A stretch of DNA of 11,644 bases, from NCBI GenBank assembly GCA_023388835.1, contig JAEWFK010000069.1, positions 1-11,644 on the forward strand, given 5' to 3'. Shown here piece after piece: positions 6,107 through 11,644 of this stretch. This DNA is from Pseudomonadota bacterium (GTDB taxonomy: Bacteria > Pseudomonadota > Gammaproteobacteria > Burkholderiales > Burkholderiaceae_B). The notes below the pieces were generated by a model. It did no database searches and was not told the origin of the DNA. It was given only the letters and a program-made list of their open reading frames with translations. Position 1 is the first letter of the stretch, and each line of letters begins with the position of its first letter. A program made the position numbers and the translations under genes.

Positions 6107-7441
6107 ATGCTTTTCACACTTCTCGCCTTCGCCATTGCGCTGGGTGTCCTCATTACCTTTCACGAGTACGGCCATTATTGGGTTGCACGCCGCTGCGGCG
6201 TGCGTGTGGAGCGCTTCTCGGTGGGTTTCGGCAAGGTGCTGCTGCGGCGATTCGATCGCAACGGTACCGAATGGGCGCTGTCTGCCATTCCCTTGGGCGG
6301 CTATGTAAAGTTTCAGGACGACGCTGAGCCGGGCGCGACGCCCGAGGCGGCGCGGGGCGCTTTCAATCAGCAGCCTCTGCGTAAGCGCGCGGCCATTGTC
6401 GCGGCAGGCCCCTTCGCCAACCTGTTGTTGGCCGTTGCGCTGTATGCCTGCCTTGGCATGATGGGTACACAGCAGCCCGCGGCGATCATCGGAGCGCCAC
6501 CCGCCGGCACAGCGGCCGAACAAGCGGGTTTTCGGGCCGGCGATCGTTTTACGGCCATAGCCGGTAAGCCGGTGGCATCTTGGAGCGAAGCGCGCTGGCA
6601 GCTTATGGACGCCTTCACCACCGGCGGGGTCGTGGACATTGAGGTCCAGACCCCGGAAGGGCAGGAACGATCGCGCCGACTGCCGTTGGCGCCGACGTCG
6701 GTGGAACCGGATGCGGCTGACCCCATGGCAGAAGCTGGGCTGACGCTCTTGGCGCCGCGTCCGCTGGTGCGCGAACTGGTTGCCGGTGGAGCAGGGGAGG
6801 CCGCCGGCTTGCTGCCTGGAGACGTCTTTTTATCCGTGGGCGACCTGCGTGAACCTTCTGCGGCCAATGTGGTTGCGGAAGTGCAGAAGTCGCCCGGCCG
6901 CCCCTTGCCGCTGACCATAGAGCGGCGCGGGTCCGTCATCGCGCTGGATATCGTCCCGCAGGCGGAACAGGATTCAGACGGACGCCAGGTGGGCCGTATC
7001 GGCGTTATGCTGGGCGCCGACCTGGCCATGGTGGAGGTGCAATACGGGCCTTTGGAAAGCGTGTGGCGCGGCGTGGAGCGCACAGCCGACACGGTGGTGC
7101 TTTCGCTCAAGATGATGGGGCGCATGGTTGTGGGCGATGTGTCGCTGCGCAATGTGAGCGGACCCGTCACCATCGCGGATTACGCCGGCCAGACGGCGCG
7201 GGTAGGGCTCGCCGCCTATATCAGCTTCATGGCGCTCATCAGTGTGAGCATCGGTATATTGAATCTTCTTCCCATTCCCATGCTTGATGGCGGCCATCTG
7301 CTCTATTATGCGATGGAAGCCGTGCGCGGCCGCCCCTTGCCCGAATCCTGGCTCATGACAGGCCAGCGTATCGGCCTCGGTTTGTTGGCTGCGCTCATGA
7401 GTCTGGCTTTTTTCAACGACTTGACTCGGCTTTTCAGCTAA
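6107..7441 (+). CDS. rseP: RseP-type intramembrane site-2 zinc metalloprotease
   Basis: Inner-membrane protease of the S2P family. In E. coli it cuts the anti-sigma factor RseA after DegS, releasing sigma-E, and also clears signal-peptide remnants. It has 444 residues (450 in E. coli). The zinc-binding HEYGH is at residues 19-23 in the first membrane segment. Two PDZ domains lie at about 125-195 (repeat core GFRAGDRFTAIAGKPV) and 214-286 (GLLPGDVFLSVGDL). The second active-site motif is NLLPIPMLDGG, with the third zinc ligand Asp394. A last hydrophobic helix ends the protein. The Shine-Dalgarno is weak (GGA at 6099-6101). No rseA, rseB or sigma-E gene is in the window, so the substrate is inferred from the family. 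Its position before bamA is usual in beta- and gamma-proteobacteria. Confidence 0.96.
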   Translation: MLFTLLAFAIALGVLITFHEYGHYWVARRCGVRVERFSVGFGKVLLRRFDRNGTEWALSAIPLGGYVKFQDDAEPGATPEAARGAFNQQPLRKRAAIVAAGPFANLLLAVALYACLGMMGTQQPAAIIGAPPAGTAAEQAGFRAGDRFTAIAGKPVASWSEARWQLMDAFTTGGVVDIEVQTPEGQERSRRLPLAPTSVEPDAADPMAEAGLTLLAPRPLVRELVAGGAGEAAGLLPGDVFLSVGDLREPSAANVVAEVQKSPGRPLPLTIERRGSVIALDIVPQAEQDSDGRQVGRIGVMLGADLAMVEVQYGPLESVWRGVERTADTVVLSLKMMGRMVVGDVSLRNVSGPVTIADYAGQTARVGLAAYISFMALISVSIGILNLLPIPMLDGGHLLYYAMEAVRGRPLPESWLMTGQRIGLGLLAALMSLAFFNDLTRLFS

Positions 7442-7449
7442 AGTCGTTG
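7414..7449 (+). repeat. 9-bp perfect inverted repeat across the rseP stop codon
   Basis: CAACGACTT (7414-7422) is exactly complementary to AAGTCGTTG (7441-7449), separated by 18 bases. The left arm lies in the last codons of rseP; the right arm begins at the last base of its stop. It is not followed by a T-run, so it is not a canonical terminator. It could be an RNA stem at the rseP/bamA junction or a protein-binding site next to the candidate promoter at 7431-7460. The repeat is seen directly; function is unknown. Confidence 0.5.
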
Positions 7450-7460
7450 TGCCGTACAAT
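7431..7460 (+). promoter_or_regulatory. Candidate sigma-70 promoter before bamA
   Basis: TACAAT (7455-7460) matches the -10 consensus at five of six positions. TTTTCA (7431-7436) matches the -35 at four of six, with 18 bases between them. The bamA ATG would be about 25 bases from the expected transcription start. No sigma-E type GGAACTT element is seen here. Moderate quality; needs 5'-end mapping. Confidence 0.4.
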
Positions 7461-7492
7461 CGTCCACCATTTAGTCGACCGAGGATCGCAGG

Positions 7493-9832
7493 ATGTCGTT
7501 TAGCCGGAAACTTCCATTTGCGAGACGCGCGCTGCCGGTCTTGCTGAGCACCTTGCTCGCGTCGGGCTTCGCGCACGCGTTCACGCCCTTCGTCGTCAAG
7601 GATATCCAGGTGAACGGCGTACAGCGGGTGGATGCAGGCACCATCTTCACGTATATGCCGGTCAAGGTCGGAGACACATTTACTGAAGAACAAGCGGCCG
7701 ACGCCATTCAGCGGCTGTACTCCAGCGGCTTGTTCAGCGACGTCAAGATCGACACCGCCGGCAACGTGCTGGTGGTGAGCGTTCAGGAACGGCCCACCAT
7801 CGCGTCCGTGAGCTTTAATGGCATGCGCGAGTTCGACGCGCCGACCATCATCAAATCACTCCAGGGTGTCGGCTTCGGCCAGGGGCGTGTGTTCGATCGC
7901 TCCATGCTGGAGCGCGCCGAATTCGAACTCAAACAGCAGTATCTTTCCAAGGGCAAGTACGGTGTGGAAGTCACGCCGATCATTACGCCCTTGCCGCGCA
8001 ACCGGGTAGGCGTGGCCTTCGATATATTCGAAGGCGATCTGGCTCGAATCAAGGAAATCAACATTGTCGGCAACCAGGCGTTCTCGCAGGGTACGCTGCT
8101 CGACGAGCTGCAATTGACCGACAGCGGGCTCATGACCTGGTACACGGGTACGGATAAGTACTCGCGCGAGAAACTCGAAGGCGACATGGAGCGTCTGCGC
8201 TCCTTTTATCTTGATCGCGGCTACCTCGAATTTTCGGCCGACGCTCCGCAAGTCACCATTTCGCCTGATCGCCAGGACATCTTCATTACGCTCACGGTGC
8301 ATGAGGGCGAGCCGTATACCCTGGGCAATGTGCGTCTGGCCGGCGAGCTGCTCGAACTGGAACCTCAGCTGCAGGAATTGGTGTCCGTGCACGAAGGCGA
8401 AGTCTTTTCGGCCGCCAAAACGAACGAAACGGGCCGCGCCATTACGGAATACCTGGGCAGCCTGGGCTACGCGTTTGCCAACGTGAACCCGAACCCGGCG
8501 CTTGATCGCGAAACCAATCAGGCGAATCTGACCTTTTACGTCGATCCGGGCCGGCGCGTTTACGTGCGGCGTATCCAGATCGGCGGCAATACCCGAACGC
8601 GAGACGAAGTCATCCGCCGCGAGTTCCGGCAGCAGGAAGCGGCCTGGTACGACTCCAGCAGCATCACCACGTCGCGCGAACGCGTCGACCGTCTGGGCTA
8701 TTTCACGGAAGTCGACGTCAGCACCGCACCGGTGCCCGGCAGTACAGACCAGGTCGATGTCAACGTCGACGTCAAGGAAAAGCCCACCGGCCTCATCAAC
8801 CTGGGCGTGGGTTATGGCTCCACCGACAAGGTGATTCTGTCAGCGGGCATCAGCCAGGACAACATCTTCGGCAGCGGCAACACGCTTTCGCTGAACGTGA
8901 ACACCAGCAAGCGCAACCGCGCCCTGGTACTGTCGCACACCGATCCTTATTGGACCGACGACGGCATCAGCAAGACCACGTCGCTCTATTACCGCCGCAC
9001 CGAACCGTACGATGCCAGCGATTCCTGGGGTGATTATCAGATCACCGCCTACGGAGCAGGGCTGAACTTCGGGGTGCCCATCACCGAGCACGACCGCATT
9101 TTTTCAGGCGTCAGCTTCGAGCACAACAAGCTGACACACCTGAGCGCCAATACACCGCGCGCCTACCGCGATTTCGTCGAAGAATACGGCGAAGGCACGA
9201 ACTCGGTCGTCTTTAACGTGGGCTGGTCCAAGGACACCCGCGATAGCGCGCTGGCGCCAACAAAGGGCGCCTACAGCCGGCTGTCGGCCGATTTCTCCAC
9301 CATGGATCTGCGCTACTACATGCTGCATGGGCAGCATCAGCACTACATCCCGCTGGGCCGCTCCTATACGCTCGCCTTCAACCTCATGGGCGACTGGGGC
9401 AAGACGTACGGGGGCAAGTCCTTCCCGGTGATCAAGAACATCTACGCCGGGGGCATTGGCACCGTGCGCGGCTACGAGGGCGGTTCGCTCGGGCCCCGAG
9501 ACATCGATACCAACGATTACCTGGGCGGCTCGCGCCGTATCGTCGGCAACGCGCAGCTCTATCTGCCGTTCCCCGGCGCAAGCCGAGACCGCACCCTGCG
9601 TTGGTTCCTGTTCGCCGACGCCGGCCAGGTCAGCACGACCGGGGGTGGCACGTGTTATGCAGGCGTGAACGGGCATGTGGCCGACCCTTGCGGCTGGAAG
9701 TATTCCGCCGGTATCGGTTTCTCATGGGAATCCCCATTGGGTCCGCTGCAGCTGTCCTATGGCCGTCCGATCAATGAGAAAGAGGGCGATGAAAAGCAAG
9801 CCTTCCAGTTTCAGATCGGCACGGCATTCTGA
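7493..9832 (+). CDS. bamA: Outer membrane protein assembly factor BamA
   Basis: Omp85-family core of the Bam complex, which folds and inserts beta-barrel proteins into the outer membrane. It has 779 residues (810 in E. coli). The signal peptide of MSFSRKLPFARRALPVLLST type ends at AHA, with cleavage predicted after Ala29. Five POTRA domains follow at about 30-101, 102-182, 183-273, 274-353 and 354-430, then the barrel. The lid motif VRGYEGGS is at 658-665 in loop 6, and the protein ends in FQIGTAF with the C-terminal Phe typical of the beta-signal. Cys721 and Cys733 are the only cysteines and lie together in a later extracellular loop. GAGGA (7480-7484) is eight bases before the ATG. rseP is upstream by 51 bases and skp downstream by 53. 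Identification is secure. Confidence 0.97.
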   Translation: MSFSRKLPFARRALPVLLSTLLASGFAHAFTPFVVKDIQVNGVQRVDAGTIFTYMPVKVGDTFTEEQAADAIQRLYSSGLFSDVKIDTAGNVLVVSVQERPTIASVSFNGMREFDAPTIIKSLQGVGFGQGRVFDRSMLERAEFELKQQYLSKGKYGVEVTPIITPLPRNRVGVAFDIFEGDLARIKEINIVGNQAFSQGTLLDELQLTDSGLMTWYTGTDKYSREKLEGDMERLRSFYLDRGYLEFSADAPQVTISPDRQDIFITLTVHEGEPYTLGNVRLAGELLELEPQLQELVSVHEGEVFSAAKTNETGRAITEYLGSLGYAFANVNPNPALDRETNQANLTFYVDPGRRVYVRRIQIGGNTRTRDEVIRREFRQQEAAWYDSSSITTSRERVDRLGYFTEVDVSTAPVPGSTDQVDVNVDVKEKPTGLINLGVGYGSTDKVILSAGISQDNIFGSGNTLSLNVNTSKRNRALVLSHTDPYWTDDGISKTTSLYYRRTEPYDASDSWGDYQITAYGAGLNFGVPITEHDRIFSGVSFEHNKLTHLSANTPRAYRDFVEEYGEGTNSVVFNVGWSKDTRDSALAPTKGAYSRLSADFSTMDLRYYMLHGQHQHYIPLGRSYTLAFNLMGDWGKTYGGKSFPVIKNIYAGGIGTVRGYEGGSLGPRDIDTNDYLGGSRRIVGNAQLYLPFPGASRDRTLRWFLFADAGQVSTTGGGTCYAGVNGHVADPCGWKYSAGIGFSWESPLGPLQLSYGRPINEKEGDEKQAFQFQIGTAF

Positions 9833-9885
9833 CTTTGATGGCACAATAATCATTTGATCTTCGCTTCCTGCAAGGTAGGCAATTC

Positions 9886-10452
9886 ATGAAGTCTCAACTC
9901 GCATTAAAACTTTCTGTTCTTTCGCAGGGCGTCGGTCGCAATCGACGGGCGGCGGTATTGGCCTCGATGCTTGCGGTAGGCGCGGCAGTCGCTCTGCCGG
10001 CGGCGCCTGTGCAGGCACAACAAGCCACCAAGATCGGTTTTGTGAGCACCGAGCGTATCTTGCGCGACTCCAAGCCCGCCAAGGCGGCCCAGTCCAAGAT
10101 CGAAGCCGAATTCAAGAAGCGTGACGACGAGCTTCAGCGCCTGGCGAACAGTCTGCGCAGTCAGGCCCAGAAATTCGACAAGGACGCTCCGGTCATGTCG
10201 GAGTCCGAGCGCATCAAGCGTCAGCGTCAACTAGCCGACCTCGATTCCGACCTGCAACGCAAGCGTCGCGAATTCCAGGAAGACTTCAACCGCCGCCGCA
10301 ATGAAGAGTTTTCCTCCATTGTGGAAAAGGCCGACGCCGCCATCAAGACCATCGCCGAGCAGCAGGGCTACGATCTCATCATCCAGGATGCCGTCACGGT
10401 CAGCCCGCGCGTCGATATCACTGACCAGGTCCTGAAGGCGCTGGGCGGCTGA
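9886..10452 (+). CDS. skp: Periplasmic chaperone Skp (OmpH family)
   Basis: Periplasmic holdase of the OmpH/Skp family that keeps unfolded outer-membrane proteins soluble on their way to BamA; the family works as a jellyfish-shaped trimer. The product has 188 residues, longer than E. coli Skp (161 precursor), mainly because of the leader. The signal peptide has an unusually long N-region (about 21 residues ending in RNRR) before the hydrophobic core, and likely cleavage after VQA (Ala44). The mature start TKIGFVSTERILRDS is the family hallmark, followed by a highly charged coiled-coil region at about 70-145 and the final strand YDLIIQDAVTVSP. AAGGTAGG (9872-9879) supports ATG 9886; an internal ATG at residue 28 would also leave a short signal peptide. 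lpxD follows after only six bases. Confidence 0.93.
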   Translation: MKSQLALKLSVLSQGVGRNRRAAVLASMLAVGAAVALPAAPVQAQQATKIGFVSTERILRDSKPAKAAQSKIEAEFKKRDDELQRLANSLRSQAQKFDKDAPVMSESERIKRQRQLADLDSDLQRKRREFQEDFNRRRNEEFSSIVEKADAAIKTIAEQQGYDLIIQDAVTVSPRVDITDQVLKALGG

Positions 10453-10458
10453 TTCTCC

Positions 10459-11574
10459 ATGCCGGTATTGCTCACGCCGGAACAGGCTGCGCCGCTCGAA
10501 GAACTGCTTTCCCAGGCAAACGTCGTCGGCATCGATTGCAAGCCCGTATCCGGCTTTTCCAATGGTGGCCCGCTGATTCGCGGCCTGAGCCCGCTCTCCA
10601 CTGCGGGCCCCGAAGAGATCAGCTTTCTGTCCAACCCCCGGTTGCAGTCACAGCTCGATGAATGCCGGGCTGCGGCGGTGATCATCACCCCAGCTGTCTG
10701 GCAGGAAGCGCTCAAAGGCCGGGACACTCCTTTCATGCCGGTCCTGTGCAGCGAGCCCTACCTGATGTATGCGCTGCTCGCGCAGTGGTTCGACCGCCAC
10801 CGCTTAAACACGCTGCCGGGGGGCATCCACCCGAGCGCGGTCATCGCCTCGTCGGCCGACATCGAAGACGGTGTCAGTATCGGCCCGCATTGCGTCATCG
10901 AAGACGGGGTGCGCATCGGCCGAGGCAGTCGTCTGGGGCCGGGCTGCGTGATCGGGGCAGGATCCGTGCTGGGCCGCGACTGCCTTCTTCACGCCCGCGT
11001 CACTCTTTATCATGGGGTCACTGTGGGCGACCGCGCCATTCTGCATTCCGGCTGCGTGCTGGGGGCGGACGGATTCGGTTTTGCACCCGATCCCCGCAGC
11101 AAGGGCGCGTGGGCCAAGATCGCTCAGCTGGGAGGCGTCGTGCTTGGCAATGACGTCGAGATCGGCGCAAACACGACGGTGGATCGGGGCGCCCTTGAAA
11201 ACACCATACTGGGCGACGGCGTGAAGCTTGATAACCAGATCATGATCGGGCATAACTCGCAGATTGGCGATCACACCGCCATGGCGGCCTGCGTGGGGGT
11301 GGCCGGTTCGACCATCATCGGCAAACGCTGCACGCTCGCGGGCGCGGCCATGACTGCAGGGCACATCACGCTGGGCGACGATGTACACATCTCCGGTGCA
11401 ACCGCCGTCACTTCGAATATCCACAAACCGGGGCGCTATACTGGCGTGTTCCCGTATACAGAACATTCTGACTGGCAGCGCAATGCCGCGGTGCTGACGC
11501 AGCTCGCTACGCTGCGTCGCCGTGTGCGCACGCTGGAGCGGCAGCAGCCGTCCAGCCCCGACGCACAAGAATAA
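10459..11574 (+). CDS. lpxD: UDP-3-O-(3-hydroxyacyl)glucosamine N-acyltransferase
   Basis: Third enzyme of lipid A synthesis; it transfers a second 3-hydroxyacyl chain from ACP to the 2-amino group of UDP-3-O-acyl-glucosamine in the cytoplasm. It has 371 residues (341 in E. coli). Residues 1 to about 115 form the uridine-binding domain. The left-handed beta-helix starts at IHPSAVIASSADIEDGVSIG (residue 123 on) and runs as hexapeptide repeats to about 330. The catalytic His is most likely His265 in QIMIGHNSQIGDHTAMA, aligning with His239 of E. coli. A short basic helix (LATLRRRVRTLERQQ) closes the protein. The ATG is six bases after the skp stop and has no Shine-Dalgarno of its own, which suggests translational coupling to skp. 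fabZ follows after 30 bases. Identification is secure. Confidence 0.96.
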   Translation: MPVLLTPEQAAPLEELLSQANVVGIDCKPVSGFSNGGPLIRGLSPLSTAGPEEISFLSNPRLQSQLDECRAAAVIITPAVWQEALKGRDTPFMPVLCSEPYLMYALLAQWFDRHRLNTLPGGIHPSAVIASSADIEDGVSIGPHCVIEDGVRIGRGSRLGPGCVIGAGSVLGRDCLLHARVTLYHGVTVGDRAILHSGCVLGADGFGFAPDPRSKGAWAKIAQLGGVVLGNDVEIGANTTVDRGALENTILGDGVKLDNQIMIGHNSQIGDHTAMAACVGVAGSTIIGKRCTLAGAAMTAGHITLGDDVHISGATAVTSNIHKPGRYTGVFPYTEHSDWQRNAAVLTQLATLRRRVRTLERQQPSSPDAQE

Positions 11575-11604
11575 TCCCCTTTCACTGATCATCACGCCAT
11601 ACTC

Positions 11605-11644
11605 ATGCAGGACTCCCAGAAGATAGAACTCGACATCAAGCAGA
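11605..11644 (+). CDS. fabZ: Start of fabZ, 3-hydroxyacyl-ACP dehydratase (cut by window end)
   Basis: Only 13 codons are present: MQDSQKIELDIKQ. The ELDIK stretch resembles the N-terminus of beta-proteobacterial FabZ (MELDIK...), and fabZ is the expected gene between lpxD and lpxA in this order. FabZ dehydrates 3-hydroxyacyl-ACP in fatty acid synthesis and competes with the Lpx acyltransferases for that substrate. There is no good ribosome-binding site before the ATG at 11605. The call rests on a short peptide plus synteny. Confidence 0.7.
   Translation, partial: MQDSQKIELDIKQ

Noticed and set aside
6030..6110. An 11-base direct repeat GATCACCATGC at 6030-6040 and 6100-6110
   Set aside because: Short, only two copies, one in the dxr coding end and one at the rseP start; more likely chance than a functional repeat.
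9833..9885. Possible promoter between bamA and skp (TTGATG near 9835, AATAAT at 9845-9850)
   Set aside because: No -35/-10 pair with acceptable spacing; the -35-like and -10-like boxes are too close together to work as one promoter.
1..11644. Mobile elements, CRISPR, tRNA/rRNA or an undescribed gene system
   Set aside because: All twelve plus-strand genes belong to known conserved families in an expected order, with short spacers and uniform composition; nothing suggests insertion or transfer.

Overview
The window is a single, entirely plus-strand block of housekeeping genes: rpsB, tsf, pyrH, frr, uppS, cdsA, dxr, rseP, bamA, skp (ompH), lpxD, and the first 13 codons of fabZ cut by the right edge. 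The DNA is GC-rich. The gene order and protein character point to a betaproteobacterium of the Burkholderiales, most like the Alcaligenaceae (Bordetella/Achromobacter relatives). That assignment rests on remembered synteny and sequence resemblance, not on a search.

Left part (1-3201), translation and nucleotide supply: ribosomal protein S2, elongation factor Ts, UMP kinase and ribosome recycling factor. The two widest spacers lie here. The rpsB-tsf gap holds three tandem perfect hairpins. The tsf-pyrH gap holds a 13-bp perfect hairpin whose only U-tract lies on the minus-strand side.

Middle part (3227-7441), membrane lipid and isoprenoid precursors: undecaprenyl diphosphate synthase, CDP-diacylglycerol synthase and DXP reductoisomerase, the last two overlapping by one base (TAATG), then the RseP intramembrane protease, which has an intact HEXXH motif and two PDZ domains.

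Right part (7493-11644), outer-membrane assembly and lipid A: BamA, the Skp chaperone, LpxD and the start of FabZ. Dxr and UppS feed the isoprenoid carrier used for peptidoglycan and O-antigen. CdsA feeds phospholipids. LpxD and FabZ both use beta-hydroxyacyl-ACP. BamA and Skp insert outer-membrane proteins, and RseP belongs to the stress response that monitors that process. Together the genes link ribosome production to envelope growth.

Every gene looks intact and of normal family length. I see no mobile element, CRISPR array, tRNA or rRNA, and no undescribed protein system. The observations worth a second look are in the RNA-level architecture of the spacers: the rpsB leader, the triple hairpin, the reverse-facing terminator, and an inverted repeat plus candidate promoter before bamA. 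One protein-level feature, a cysteine pair in a BamA loop, also merits a look. No gene-free stretch exceeds about 120 bases.
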